A stretch of 64,000 nucleotides of DNA from Holdemanella porci (GCF_019052655.1 NZ_JAHQVB010000002.1:1-64000); one strand, 5' to 3'; numbered from the stretch's first letter, positions 1 through 9,389 are shown. The notes: generated from the letters alone by a model not told the origin. Numbers and translations are program-made.

Positions 1-71
1 ACGACCCTATAAAAATTTAAGGACTATGTTCGACCCTACAAGAATTTAAATATCCTTTAAATCTATGTTGT

Positions 72-98
72 AGGGAATCCAAGGATTCCCTCTTTTTT
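72..98 (+). terminator. Terminator of an upstream host gene
   Basis: An inverted repeat (GGGAATCC / GGATTCCC) is followed by a T-rich run. It would end transcription of a host gene lying left of the window, just before the promoter of the truncated amidohydrolase. Confidence 0.7.
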
Positions 99-119
99 AC
101 ATTAATTTTCTGAAACTAC

Positions 120-148
120 TTGCATATTTCTCTTTCAAGGTTCATAAT
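120..148 (+). promoter_or_regulatory. Housekeeping-type promoter of the amidohydrolase fragment
   Basis: TTGCAT (120-125) and CATAAT (143-148) are separated by 17 bases, a good sigma-A type match. The start codon follows at 171, with AGGAG at 158-162 as ribosome binding site. Confidence 0.6.
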
Positions 149-170
149 CACTTAAAAAGGAGTTTTAATT

Positions 171-374
171 ATGAGCAAATTAGTCGTACACGCAAAAATA
201 ATGATTGATGGAGTGAGTGATACACCAAAGAAAGATCAATTGATTTCAATTGAAGACGGAAAAATTGTTTCCATTGAAGAATATCATGAAACAAATGAAG
301 AAGTCATTCATGCCAATGTCGTTACCCCTGGTTTTTTTAACTGCCACGTTCACATTATGGAACCGGTTGGTTAA
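171..374 (+). pseudogene. Truncated metal-dependent amidohydrolase (host gene 5' end)
   Basis: The 67-residue product matches only the N-terminus of amidohydrolase-superfamily enzymes: a short beta-rich domain followed by PGFFNCHVHI, the strand carrying the first HxH metal-binding motif. Family members normally run to about 400 residues, so most of the TIM barrel is absent. Promoter and ribosome binding site are intact. The frame stops right where minus-strand phage genes begin, so the gene was probably split by prophage insertion, with its 3' part beyond the other prophage end. The last residues (MEPVG) may still be host-encoded. No enzyme activity is expected from this piece. The substrate cannot be named. 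Confidence 0.75.
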
Positions 375-385
375 CATCTATTAGT
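345..385. other. Probable prophage attachment-site junction
   Basis: Amidohydrolase similarity ends here and the phage late-operon terminator starts at about 396, so the crossover should lie in this short interval. The core cannot be defined because the other prophage end and the integrase are outside the window. Confidence 0.5.
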
Positions 386-389
386 ACAC

Positions 390-431
390 ACAGAAAAACG
401 AAGAGGACTTGAAAATATAACGAGCCCTCTT
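390..431 (-). terminator. Terminator of the phage late operon
   Basis: AAGAGGACT (401-409) pairs with AGCCCTCTT (423-431), nine pairs with one G-U. On the minus strand the stem is followed by a T run (complement of 391-398), just after the last lysis gene. The plus strand also has T-rich sequence after the stem, so it may work in both directions. Confidence 0.6.
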
Positions 432-437
432 TTGTTT

Positions 438-842
438 TTACTTCTCAATAAGGAAGTCGTTTAAGTCATCTCGTACATGCTTAAGTTGGTCAATGCCATT
501 ACCAGTAATTGTGTGATTGATTATGACATAAAGACTTTTCATGATTACTTTACGAGTCTCCTCATCTTCTTTAAATCGTCTTTCGTTTTCCATATTTATA
601 CGATGTTGCTCCGTTTGCCACTCTAACATTTTGCGGTACCCATCTTCTAATGTAATAAGCCGTCTATTGTCCTTAGCGAATAACTCCTCGTGTTCTTTCA
701 AGTCGTTATCATGCTTAAGTAACATTGCTCTGTGGTCGTCACTTGGCTTTTTAATTTGTTTGAAGATACCCCACGCAGTCCATAGAGCAGCAAGCGAAGT
801 ACATACCCAAAGCACTTGATCAGAATTAATTGTAAAAACCAT
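438..842 (-). CDS. Small phage membrane protein with one TM segment and coiled coil, lysis module
   Basis: About 134 residues. An N-terminal hydrophobic segment (roughly residues 9-26) is followed by a charged, helical, probably coiled-coil region. This resembles the XhlA/second-holin type proteins that sit next to the holin and endolysin in Firmicutes phages. ATG 842 was chosen over TTG 848 because GAGG lies about eight bases upstream of it. It is the last gene of the late operon. A holin accessory or antiholin role is inferred from layout and position; no specific family was recognised with certainty. Confidence 0.6.
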   Translation of the reverse strand: MVFTINSDQVLWVCTSLAALWTAWGIFKQIKKPSDDHRAMLLKHDNDLKEHEELFAKDNRRLITLEDGYRKMLEWQTEQHRINMENERRFKEDEETRKVIMKSLYVIINHTITGNGIDQLKHVRDDLNDFLIEK

Positions 843-855
843 GATCAAGCCTCAA

Positions 856-1119
856 TTATTCTTCAGGTGTGTTTTCTACAAATCGTGTAAATGCTTGGTG
901 CATACCTGTAGATGCAAGACCCATTAGTGCACCGTAAACAATTGTTTCTAAACTTGGTCCTTTAGCGACTGAGTTCAAACAAGCTCCTAAAATTGCTAAG
1001 ATTGTTGGAATATACTTGTTTGGAATGAAGTCTAATGATTTTTTAATAATATACCCAACCACTAAACATCCGACAAGTACAACAATTTCAAAGTTTTGTG
1101 TTAATGCGTTGAAATCCAT
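856..1119 (-). CDS. Phage holin
   Basis: 87 residues with two hydrophobic helices (about 12-30 and 38-72) and the pattern YGALMGLASTGMHQAF near the C-terminus, typical of the Phage_holin_5_2-like family. Holins open the cytoplasmic membrane at the programmed lysis time so the endolysin can reach the wall. It lies directly downstream of the amidase gene, and AAAGGTG precedes the ATG. Family assignment is from memory of the pattern; the holin role is well supported by size, topology and context. Confidence 0.8.
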   Translation of the reverse strand: MDFNALTQNFEIVVLVGCLVVGYIIKKSLDFIPNKYIPTILAILGACLNSVAKGPSLETIVYGALMGLASTGMHQAFTRFVENTPEE

Positions 1120-1139
1120 AATAGTTCACCTTTTCCTTC

Positions 1140-2135
1140 CTATCTTGGCACATTTGGATCAGTGTCAATTCCAGTATCGTTTGTCCATCCTGTTCCATTG
1201 TTTAATAAATATGGGAACTTAGCTCCTGGAATGACTCTTGTGATCTTTCCTGACCATTCCCCTTTATATACCTTTGAACCAGCTGAGTCATTTGACAAAG
1301 TATTAGTGCAGACTCTTGTTCCTACACCATATTTGCAAGTTGGTTTAGCTGGTGTTGGGGCTTGTGTCGTTTGAGTTGTAGATCCGTGTAATTCTGTTCT
1401 AAATGATACATATTCTTTTGCTGATGTAATCCATTTACCAGATTTAAGTTTATACATGTAAACTCCATCAACTAATTGACGTCCTACAACAGTAAATACT
1501 TCACCCTTTTTAACTGTTTCTGCAGCTGTTGAATCATCCCAAGAAGCTTGAGTATGTAAAACAATACCATCTGCTCCAGAATATGTTATTTCTACAAATC
1601 CGTTATAAGATTCTAAAGCTCCATTTTGAACAGCAGGTTTAGATTGTCCATTTAGAGCATTTAACTCTGCTTGAACCATGTTTAAGAATCTCTGCCATCC
1701 TTTATCTAGAGTTCTGTGTGGACAGTATTTAGGGCTGTAGTCTTGATGCTTAGTTACTTGAGCAATTCCCCATCCTTTTTCTTTTAATTTAAATGCAATG
1801 AATTTAGCAGCTAAGACTTCAGCAGCATCAAATCTTGTGCCACCAGACTTTGAGTAACAGATTTCAATAGCAATACCTTGTCTGTTACCTACTCCGTTTC
1901 CACCATCTCCTGAATGCCAAGCGTTTCTGTTTTCAGGAATACCTTGAACAATTTCTTTGTCATCGACAGCATAATGGAATGAAACCTCGTTATGATTGTT
2001 GATCATATACTGAATTTCGTTTCTAGCAGAAGCGTCATTTGCAGTGTTATGAACAACAATTCGAGTTGAATTCATGTCAAAAGGACATTTACAATAATAT
2101 AAGTTAGGACTTACTAAATTTTGAATTACGTTCAT
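1140..2135 (-). CDS. Endolysin: N-acetylmuramoyl-L-alanine amidase with SH3-like wall-binding domains
   Basis: 331 residues. The Amidase_2 domain occupies roughly residues 1-160, with zinc-site histidines visible in IVVHNTA, the central SFHYAVDD and AWHSGDGG stretches, and KHQDYSPKYCPH. Two C-terminal modules follow: an SH3-like segment (about 180-245) and a second small beta domain (about 265-331) beginning GVGTRVCTN, common in gut Firmicutes phage lysins. The enzyme cuts the amide bond between MurNAc and L-alanine in peptidoglycan and releases progeny after holin action. There is no signal peptide, as expected for a holin-dependent lysin. GGAGG precedes the ATG. Confidence 0.9.
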   Translation of the reverse strand: MNVIQNLVSPNLYYCKCPFDMNSTRIVVHNTANDASARNEIQYMINNHNEVSFHYAVDDKEIVQGIPENRNAWHSGDGGNGVGNRQGIAIEICYSKSGGTRFDAAEVLAAKFIAFKLKEKGWGIAQVTKHQDYSPKYCPHRTLDKGWQRFLNMVQAELNALNGQSKPAVQNGALESYNGFVEITYSGADGIVLHTQASWDDSTAAETVKKGEVFTVVGRQLVDGVYMYKLKSGKWITSAKEYVSFRTELHGSTTQTTQAPTPAKPTCKYGVGTRVCTNTLSNDSAGSKVYKGEWSGKITRVIPGAKFPYLLNNGTGWTNDTGIDTDPNVPR

Positions 2136-2147
2136 TGTAATTACCTC

Positions 2148-2399
2148 CTATGAAATTAAATCTATGTTTTCAAGTTTTGCACGACGTTTCAGAATATCTA
2201 AATAACGATTCATGTATTCTAATTGCAAAATATAGAATTCTTTAGGGCATGTCGGTGTAAATTCTAATGTACCATCACACATCTTTTTATACATGACTAA
2301 TAATTTGTCATAACGAATCTTTACCTGAAAATATTCAGCTTTAAATCTATCTTTGTAGTCTGCAGATTTCATTAATTCAATTGTATCTTTCAATTCCAT
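2148..2399 (-). CDS. Small phage protein, crAss001_48-related type
   Basis: 83 residues, charged and mostly helical. The stretch DYKDRFKAEYFQVKIRYDKL resembles a widespread small phage family named after crAss001_48, with variants next to lysis or structural genes in many gut phages. Its function is unknown. It is preceded by a structured 120-base gap and lies immediately upstream of the endolysin, so it is probably co-transcribed with the lysis genes. Confidence 0.6.
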   Translation of the reverse strand: MELKDTIELMKSADYKDRFKAEYFQVKIRYDKLLVMYKKMCDGTLEFTPTCPKEFYILQLEYMNRYLDILKRRAKLENIDLIS

Positions 2400-2460
2400 A
2401 ATATTTTCCTCTTTTCTGTTTGCTTTAATTTTTAAATAATGTAGAATATAAGTATCCTTT

Positions 2461-2520
2461 GCTAACCATTTGGGTTAGGCTAGCCGTGATTAGCCAACAA
2501 ATCTCGCGGCTAGTTTTTTT
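2461..2520. other. Structured intergenic segment with two adjacent hairpins
   Basis: CTAGCCG (2480-2486) pairs perfectly with CGGCTAG (2507-2513), and CTAACC (2462-2467) pairs with GGTTAG (2473-2478). A T7 run after the first stem lies on the plus strand, opposite to the flanking genes, so it would terminate antisense transcripts. In the minus-strand mRNA it forms two consecutive stems. Confidence 0.5.
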
Positions 2521-2767
2521 ATAACTTATTTACATTAATTAAGACATAGCCTTCTTTTAAGCCACTATCTTCTACAATATCTTGTACTTGAGTCATTCTG
2601 AAAAGGTCTGTTGGCACTTCCTCACCCTTTGCAGAAATCGTCTGTCTAAACAAAATATAATCACTCTTTTGAATATTTAATTCGCTGTTATCTAGAATGA
2701 TATAGTTTCTATTTGTGAATGAATTAAATAGTTCAATACTTAAATTAATTTCATGTGTTTTTACCAT
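2519..2767 (-). CDS. DUF3850-like (ASCH/PUA-type) small protein
   Basis: 82 residues. The layout is THEINLSIELFNSF, a central ILFRQ beta strand, then VQDIVEDSGLKEGYVLINV at the end. It fits the DUF3850 family, small ASCH/PUA-like domains thought to bind RNA or modified nucleotides. Its usual aromatic and glycine positions are only partly kept, so the assignment is tentative. It sits between the collar/fibre gene and the lysis block in the same orientation. Confidence 0.45.
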   Translation of the reverse strand: MVKTHEINLSIELFNSFTNRNYIILDNSELNIQKSDYILFRQTISAKGEEVPTDLFRMTQVQDIVEDSGLKEGYVLINVNKL

Positions 2768-2782
2768 TTTGAATATTCCTTT

Positions 2783-5095
2783 CTAAGCTGTGCGACGCCA
2801 GACATATATACCTATATATGGTGAAACAGTATAAAATGATTGGTTTCCTCCTTTTTTAGAAGTAGATGATACAAGTAATTTTGTTGCTGATGCATATTGT
2901 TTCCAATTATTTGGAAACGCTATAGTCCATTGAGGTGCATCAATTTGCGGGTTCCCTGAGGTATTCTGAATGTATACGCCATGTTCATGACTTGGCATTT
3001 CATCTGTGGTTATTGTATGTTTCCAACTACCGAACTCTTCGTGTTCACCGACTTGCCCCTTATACCCATCTTTACCTGTAGAATATCCGATACCAAACAA
3101 GCCTCTACCTTCAGCCATTCTAACCCATGTGCCACCCATAAAAGTTTGAGGGTTTGTATTATTCCAGCTAAGATAAATTGAACCAATTGGATAGCCTTTA
3201 TAATCAGCGGTCATTTCTTTACATGATTGCAATACACCAGATGTTGGATTCGAATCAAACGGGCGAGTGTCAATAGAATGTGTCCAATGTCCATTACCTT
3301 CAAATAAATAAGTTCCATTACCATAACTATATGGAAGACGAACCCAAACATCACATACATGATACGATTGTGCCATGACAAATACATTAATTGCATAATC
3401 GTAATTATATTTAACTATAAAGGTCGCACCATATGCATTTGTTGAAGAAACTGAACTTTGCCAACTATCTTTAATAAATATCTCAATTTCAGTATTTTGA
3501 TTTGTGCCAGCGTTATATCCGTTACCAGTAAGCACAGTAATTTTACATTCACTAGAATCATAACCAGAATCCCAAGTACCAAGTTTTACCCATAAGGTCG
3601 AACCAGTAAATACATCAAATCTACCACCAAAGGTTGTGATTTCTCCAGAAGTTATTTTTCGTCCATAAATATCTCCATAAAAATAGCTATCCATATTAAC
3701 TTCAAATGCAGACTTTTCAGAAAACTTACCAATAGCAACACCGTCTTTATTCTTGTTAACATTTAGAACACGATAGGCTGTACTTACTTCTGCACTTGCA
3801 CTAGCTGTTCTACCTAATGCATCTCTAATACTTGCATCCACAGCATAATGAGAACCAATAGAACAATTAGCAGCTAAAACAAAAGCCGTGCCAGATGCAA
3901 ATGATGAGTTTGAAACACCATTGCAACTACACGACTTAGATGCTATTGAGTTTTTACCTGATACTGAAGCTATTTCATAATTAATAACAACTCTTAAATA
4001 TGTACCACTTGCATCCTTTGTACCGTCAGATTGGCAACGTTCAACAGACATTGAGATACTAGGATATGAATAATCTACAACTGTAATACTTACTGATTTT
4101 GAAGCTTTACGCCCACGAGAATCTGTTACAGTACAAGTATAAGTTTGAGTACCAGTAGAAGATAACTGTCCGGAAGTACCAGAGCTTGAGTTAGTATACA
4201 AACCCGGACCAGAAATAGAATAACCTGAAATTGTTGAACCATATGATCCACTTGCACCACTGGCTGTAATCTTTACTTGAGATATACCTTTAACATAAAT
4301 ACCCCAGGAACTAGGAACTCCATTATCTATTCTTGTTGCTGTTAAACCGGATATATTTGGAACAACTGTCGACGGAACACTCAGATTAATACTCTTAGTA
4401 ACTGAGCTACCTATCTGAGTTGAGCCGTTGTAAGTTGTAACTCTGACTGTTAAAGCACCACTCGTAGCACTAGGAATCTGACTTGCTAATGATAATGGTG
4501 GGGTAAACGAACAACTTGTAGCAGCGTTAGAACTAGCAGTAGTCCATCCACTGTTTACAAATTTATACTCTACCTTATGAGTAAATGAGCTTGATTTTCT
4601 ATCAATAGTTACTGATACTCCACTGTTTAATTGATTACCACTTAATCCACTAATACTTGAAGCACGAGCAATTGTAGTACATGTTGTCCATCCAGTGCTA
4701 CATGAAGAAGAACTAGGTGACCAACCTCCTGAAGTAGTAGGAGCATCGAAATATACTTTTACATAACCGCTTAAGCTACCATCAGATTTGTGAGTTACTG
4801 TGATTGATCCAGATACTGAACGAGTACCGTAGCCCATACCACATGTAGTAAATGCTCCAGAAGTAGCAAATAATGTATCTGTATTTTTATTGTTATCATG
4901 CCAATATAGCTTTAAATGGCAAGCATATGAATCGTATAAAGCATCAAACCCAACATTACTAGCACTTAAAGAACCATTAGCAGAAATCTTAGTGGTGTTG
5001 TTTGCAATATTTGTTTCGCTTTCAGACCAGTTAACACTTAATGTATATTTGTAACTTGTGTTAGCGCATCCTAATTGAGTACTATTACTAGCCAT
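2783..5095 (-). CDS. Tail fibre/minor structural protein (DUF859-like with baseplate gp10-type C-terminus)
   Basis: 770 residues. Residues 1 to about 440 are Ser/Thr/Gly-rich beta repeats like the DUF859 family of streptococcal phage minor structural proteins. After a middle region follows IGSIYLSWNNTNP and then EMPSHEHG near residue 690, a C-terminal domain with the HxH metal-binding motif seen in tail collar and baseplate gp10-type proteins. It probably forms the distal receptor-binding part of the tail. AGGAGG precedes ATG 5095. It is the last large tail gene before lysis. Confidence 0.75.
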   Translation of the reverse strand: MASNSTQLGCANTSYKYTLSVNWSESETNIANNTTKISANGSLSASNVGFDALYDSYACHLKLYWHDNNKNTDTLFATSGAFTTCGMGYGTRSVSGSITVTHKSDGSLSGYVKVYFDAPTTSGGWSPSSSSCSTGWTTCTTIARASSISGLSGNQLNSGVSVTIDRKSSSFTHKVEYKFVNSGWTTASSNAATSCSFTPPLSLASQIPSATSGALTVRVTTYNGSTQIGSSVTKSINLSVPSTVVPNISGLTATRIDNGVPSSWGIYVKGISQVKITASGASGSYGSTISGYSISGPGLYTNSSSGTSGQLSSTGTQTYTCTVTDSRGRKASKSVSITVVDYSYPSISMSVERCQSDGTKDASGTYLRVVINYEIASVSGKNSIASKSCSCNGVSNSSFASGTAFVLAANCSIGSHYAVDASIRDALGRTASASAEVSTAYRVLNVNKNKDGVAIGKFSEKSAFEVNMDSYFYGDIYGRKITSGEITTFGGRFDVFTGSTLWVKLGTWDSGYDSSECKITVLTGNGYNAGTNQNTEIEIFIKDSWQSSVSSTNAYGATFIVKYNYDYAINVFVMAQSYHVCDVWVRLPYSYGNGTYLFEGNGHWTHSIDTRPFDSNPTSGVLQSCKEMTADYKGYPIGSIYLSWNNTNPQTFMGGTWVRMAEGRGLFGIGYSTGKDGYKGQVGEHEEFGSWKHTITTDEMPSHEHGVYIQNTSGNPQIDAPQWTIAFPNNWKQYASATKLLVSSTSKKGGNQSFYTVSPYIGIYVWRRTA

Positions 5096-5106
5096 CTACT
5101 CACCTC

Positions 5107-6255
5107 CTAAATTAAAGAAAAGCCAAGATCACCTTCATCAACGAATAGGAAATTTCCACATCCAATTGATTGGGCAATAATGGCTTTTAAAATATATAGT
5201 TCTTTGTTTGAAATCCATGCTACTTTATCTTCATTTTGATAGAACGCTAATTCTGTATTTGATAGCTTACATCTAAATGGTTGTACTGAGTTACCTAACT
5301 CTAAATCCCCACCATTCCATCTAAGATACTGCTGTAATTCTTGCTTTGAAACGGTACCATTAACCGCATCTGTTAAAGTATTAATAGAAGTTTTAGTAGC
5401 GTTTAAACCATCTGATGTAACTTTCAGGTTACTGGCAATGGTAGATATAGAAGAAGAGTTTGAATCAGCTGTAGATTTTACACTTTGGACTAATAAGCTA
5501 ATCTTTTGAGCAGTTTGGTCAATTAATGCTTTATAGCTCTCTTCTGTCGTCTTTTCAGAAGCTGCGATTTTATCATTAACATACTGCTCTTGGTCTTCGG
5601 GAGCTGGAGTCCAATCGGTGGCTTTGTTACCTATTTCAAGTTTGAAATTACTCAAGATGATATTTGGTGCAGTAGATAGCCGTCCTGTAAGATCATCAAT
5701 AATAAACTCGATCCCTGGCAATCTATCCTCATTCGGGGTTCCAGTAGCATAACATCGTCCATTCTTATTTATGTGTAATTGCCATGTCGCATTTTGAGCA
5801 GTTACTCCAAAAGACCAATCGCATCCACTCGGTACATTCGAAGCATCACATGATATAGTGTATATCTCTCCTTTAATTAGCTTTTGATGTGCTTTCAAGT
5901 AGAAACATGTATCAGCTACTCCTGTACCAATCTTTATTGATAAATCATCTATTTTGGTTGTCTGGCCACCAGCTCGTATATATTGCATTAATAAATTCCT
6001 ACCACCAACTTGAATCCCTTCAGGAGTACTTCCAACAGAATATGAAGTACTCTGAGTGTTATCGCTATAAGTAATTACTGTCCTTGTCCATAAATATGGT
6101 TTATCAGCAGTAGTTTTTGGAGGAGTAGATGACCATGTACCAGTCGGAGTTGAAGTACCATTTGACCATATTTGATAAGTTACTGATGTAGACTTAATAC
6201 CTTTACCATCATTTACTCTAGTTAATGTAATTAAAGCCGTTGCTTTAATTGCCAT
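5107..6255 (-). CDS. Tail fibre/minor structural protein with beta repeat and coiled coil
   Basis: 382 residues. Residues 1-75 (starting MAIKATALITL) are one copy of the TSVTYQ...LWTRTVITYSD repeat that occurs twice in the next gene upstream. The middle is a carbohydrate-binding-like beta domain ending in WTPAPEDQ, and residues about 200-300 are a Ser/Thr-rich coiled coil. The C-terminus (RWNGGDLELG onward) resembles phage minor structural protein tails. It is probably part of the tail tip or fibre. Only 11 bases separate it from the downstream fibre gene. Confidence 0.65.
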   Translation of the reverse strand: MAIKATALITLTRVNDGKGIKSTSVTYQIWSNGTSTPTGTWSSTPPKTTADKPYLWTRTVITYSDNTQSTSYSVGSTPEGIQVGGRNLLMQYIRAGGQTTKIDDLSIKIGTGVADTCFYLKAHQKLIKGEIYTISCDASNVPSGCDWSFGVTAQNATWQLHINKNGRCYATGTPNEDRLPGIEFIIDDLTGRLSTAPNIILSNFKLEIGNKATDWTPAPEDQEQYVNDKIAASEKTTEESYKALIDQTAQKISLLVQSVKSTADSNSSSISTIASNLKVTSDGLNATKTSINTLTDAVNGTVSKQELQQYLRWNGGDLELGNSVQPFRCKLSNTELAFYQNEDKVAWISNKELYILKAIIAQSIGCGNFLFVDEGDLGFSLI

Positions 6256-6257
6256 AT

Positions 6258-7310
6258 CTATCCCTCCAATTGAGCACTAAATGTAGCTTTGTTCGAAATG
6301 TCACCAGCACCGATTGTATAAGTCGTACCTGTCGCTACTGCAGTAGTTCCTCCATCTTTATACCACTTAATAGTTCCTAAACTAGATAAAGCAGAGCCAG
6401 TCACTTCAACTCCACCTTTATAAACGTGAGCAGTTAAAGTTGTAGCAATGGCAGTGTTTTTGAAGATTGTTCCACCGCTTGAAGTGATTGCCATTGTGAT
6501 AGCATCCTTACCGTTTGTTCCATTGATTCCATTTGTGCCTTTGTAAGATACAGAATATGATTCAGTAGACTTTCCATCTGAATAATTTACTACTGTCTTT
6601 GTCCATAGATATTGACCGTTTGCTATATTAGGAACCGTAGGACTCCAAGGTCCTGTCGGAGGAGTAGTGCCACTTGTACCTGCTTGATATGTTACAGATG
6701 TTGAACTTACAGTAACACTTGTACCGTTTGAACCGTTCGTACCATTTGTACCTTTATAAGAAACTGAGTAGGCTTCTGTTGATTTGCCGTCTGAATAATT
6801 TACTACTGTCTTTGTCCATAAGAACTGCCCATTCGGTACACTAGGTACTTCAGTTTTCCATTCTCCAGTTGGCTTAGTAGTGCCGCTTGCACCGACCTGG
6901 TATGTTACAGATGTTGACCTTACAGTTACACTTGTACCATTTTGTCCTGTCTGCCCTTTAAATGCAATTGAGTAACTAAAAGTTTTGTTAATAGTGATAT
7001 CACCATTTACAACGATAGGGATAGTGATAGTACCACTCTTAGTCAATGCAGATGTTGCAGTGATAGTGATCGTTGGCATTGGTGTCTTACCATCAGAAAC
7101 CGCTGAAATTCCTGCAGGACATGTAATATTTCCTACCGTACATGGGACCTGCTCACTACCACATAATGCCATCACCTGTGTAGTAGTTGTCTGTGTACCA
7201 TTTACGGAACTCGTAGTACCCAAGAACGTATAGTTGTCATTTGTTAATACGACGGAATAACCATCGGTTAAATCGATTACATCAATTTGATTTACAGCCT
7301 TAATTGCCAT
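6258..7310 (-). CDS. Tail fibre protein with tandem beta repeats
   Basis: 350 residues. The N-terminus (MAIKAVNQIDVI) resembles that of the next gene. Two near-identical units of about 75 residues (GTSVTV.STSVTYQ...LWTKTVVNYSD) are joined by collagen-like GTNGTNGSNGT linkers, followed by an Ig-like C-terminal domain. Such modules are typical of tail fibres and may bind the cell surface. The repeats are also similar at DNA level, so recombination between copies could vary their number. Confidence 0.65.
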   Translation of the reverse strand: MAIKAVNQIDVIDLTDGYSVVLTNDNYTFLGTTSSVNGTQTTTTQVMALCGSEQVPCTVGNITCPAGISAVSDGKTPMPTITITATSALTKSGTITIPIVVNGDITINKTFSYSIAFKGQTGQNGTSVTVRSTSVTYQVGASGTTKPTGEWKTEVPSVPNGQFLWTKTVVNYSDGKSTEAYSVSYKGTNGTNGSNGTSVTVSSTSVTYQAGTSGTTPPTGPWSPTVPNIANGQYLWTKTVVNYSDGKSTESYSVSYKGTNGINGTNGKDAITMAITSSGGTIFKNTAIATTLTAHVYKGGVEVTGSALSSLGTIKWYKDGGTTAVATGTTYTIGAGDISNKATFSAQLEG

Positions 7311-7323
7311 ATTTTGTTTCCTC

Positions 7324-9384
7324 CTAAATATTTAATTCGCAGTTGAATACTGCCTTGAACTTTATATCTTTTGCATTGATTGTGAATAGGAATCCATTGT
7401 CGTTCAACCTAGAATCATCTAATGGAATATTCGTAAATTCTTCTTCGCCATGTCTTTTAATCAGCCATTGTAAGTATGCATCCTTCCCAAACACTTCTTT
7501 TAATTTAGTCGAATTGTCTATCGTGATGCTTCCAACGTATATCTTAACGATAAATATCGTCGCAACATCACTGTTCTTGAAAGTTGTGCCATTTGTAGAT
7601 TCAATGCAGAGCATAACTGCGTCTTCACCATCAAGTTCACCACTGTTAACTTTATCTACAATATCTTGAGCTTTATTCAATGCACTCTCTGCATCTTTTT
7701 TCGCTTGCGTTGAATTGTTTAAGGCATTGTTAGCAGCATTAGTAATACTTTCACCTTCAGTTTTAGTAATGTAGGTTTCTGATACACTAAGCTTAATTCC
7801 ATCAGTTGCTACTTTAATCTGAGCATCAGTTTCAGTTTTAGAATAATAGTTGTTGGCAAGATCTTCTTTTACACCATCGACTTTATTACTAGTCTCAGTA
7901 ACCTTAGTAGCTTGAGCAGTGATTGCTTCATTAGTTTGAGTAATATTTGTTTCAGCTTTAGTTACGCGATTAGTTAATGCAGCTAAATCATCTTGTGCTT
8001 TCAATGCATCTGCAGAAGCTTGATTTGCTACCTTTTGTGCATCAGCTGCCTTAGTCTGCGCATCACTAGCAGCCTTATTAGCAGCGGTAGCCTCACCTTG
8101 TGCTTTCGAAGCAACTTCATTAGCTTTACTTGCAGCAGCATTAGCCTCAGCAACATCTTTCAAAGCTTGAGTAACATTAGCGTTTGCAGTATCGACTTTT
8201 TGTTTAGCATCAGAGATCTCTTGCTCAGTTGCATCAACACGAGATGTTACATTTTTTAAGTTTTCCTGTGCTTCCTTTAAATCAGTTTTAGCAGATTGCA
8301 AATTCTTATCAGCAGCTGTTACTTTCTCATTTGCTAAGTCAGCAGCCTTTTGAGCACTAGCAGCATTAGCAGTAGCTGTATCAGCAGCTTTTTGAGCAGT
8401 ATCAGCAATAGTTTTAGCATTACTGGCAGCAGTATTAGCACTATCAGCAGCCGTTTGAGCAGCCTGTGCATCTTGTAAAGCTTTATCAATATTCTTTTGT
8501 TGCTCAGTAGTATCAGATTCAAGTTTCTCAACCTTAGTTACAGTACTAGATATCTCACCTGCGTTCTGAGTAATCTGGGTCTGAAGTTTTTGCTCTAATG
8601 CAACATTCTCAGTCTTAGTAGCAAAGTTCTTTTCAACTGATGTCTGTAACTCTCCTACTTTTTTACTAATCTCAGTAGTTAAGTCAGCTTTAGTATTCTC
8701 AGTCTCAACTTTTGTAGAATATGTTTCCTTGATTGTAGCAATTTCACCAGCTTGTTCTTCCAACTTAGTATTAGCACTAGCAATATTGTCATTAGCAGTC
8801 TTAACTTCTGCCTTCAACTTACCAATATCTTTATTAGCAGCAGTGACAGAGTCTTTAACTTGATTGACTAATTGCTGTGTTTCATCTGATTTATTACTAC
8901 TTGCTTGAGCCAACTGTTTAGCTTCACCGGCATTTTGAATTGCGGTATTAGCTGCTTCTTGAGCTTTAGCAGATTCAGTTTTAGCCTCATTAGCAAGAGC
9001 AGAAGCAACAGAGGAATCTGTAATTGCACTACTAGCTTTTGTTTGTGCATCCTTAGCTTTCTCCATTGCTTGATTAGATTGATTTAAAGCACCATTAGCA
9101 CTCTCAATTGCTTGATCTTCTTTTCTTGCTGATGGTGGAAATGTAATATTACCAATAACAGTAGCTTGATGGTTACTCACACTAACTAAAACTCTATCCC
9201 CAGCTTCAGCATTCACAACCTCAGAGATAGGAGTTAACATGTCAGAACCATCTAACATAACGCACTTAGTATTGCCAGCACCTGTAGTAATTGTTCCATG
9301 AACATATTGCTTTGATTCTGGTTTATCACCAACGTCATTGACAACTTTAGCGAATTCTTTTAATAAAGATCTATCTAAGTCCAT
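7324..9384 (-). CDS. Long coiled-coil tail fibre/baseplate protein
   Basis: About 686 residues. The N-terminal 100 residues form a beta domain (ending GNITFPPSA) that resembles an attachment domain. Residues about 105-570 are an Ala/Asn/Lys-rich coiled coil with many repeated ADTA-type heptads, and the end is a small beta domain. ATG 9384 was chosen because GGAGGTG lies directly upstream; the earlier TTG at 9399 has no comparable site. It overlaps no gene and follows the baseplate hub gene by a few bases. A stiff fibre shaft is the likely role. Confidence 0.7.
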   Translation of the reverse strand: MDLDRSLLKEFAKVVNDVGDKPESKQYVHGTITTGAGNTKCVMLDGSDMLTPISEVVNAEAGDRVLVSVSNHQATVIGNITFPPSARKEDQAIESANGALNQSNQAMEKAKDAQTKASSAITDSSVASALANEAKTESAKAQEAANTAIQNAGEAKQLAQASSNKSDETQQLVNQVKDSVTAANKDIGKLKAEVKTANDNIASANTKLEEQAGEIATIKETYSTKVETENTKADLTTEISKKVGELQTSVEKNFATKTENVALEQKLQTQITQNAGEISSTVTKVEKLESDTTEQQKNIDKALQDAQAAQTAADSANTAASNAKTIADTAQKAADTATANAASAQKAADLANEKVTAADKNLQSAKTDLKEAQENLKNVTSRVDATEQEISDAKQKVDTANANVTQALKDVAEANAAASKANEVASKAQGEATAANKAASDAQTKAADAQKVANQASADALKAQDDLAALTNRVTKAETNITQTNEAITAQATKVTETSNKVDGVKEDLANNYYSKTETDAQIKVATDGIKLSVSETYITKTEGESITNAANNALNNSTQAKKDAESALNKAQDIVDKVNSGELDGEDAVMLCIESTNGTTFKNSDVATIFIVKIYVGSITIDNSTKLKEVFGKDAYLQWLIKRHGEEEFTNIPLDDSRLNDNGFLFTINAKDIKFKAVFNCELNI

Positions 9385-9389
9385 TTCTC

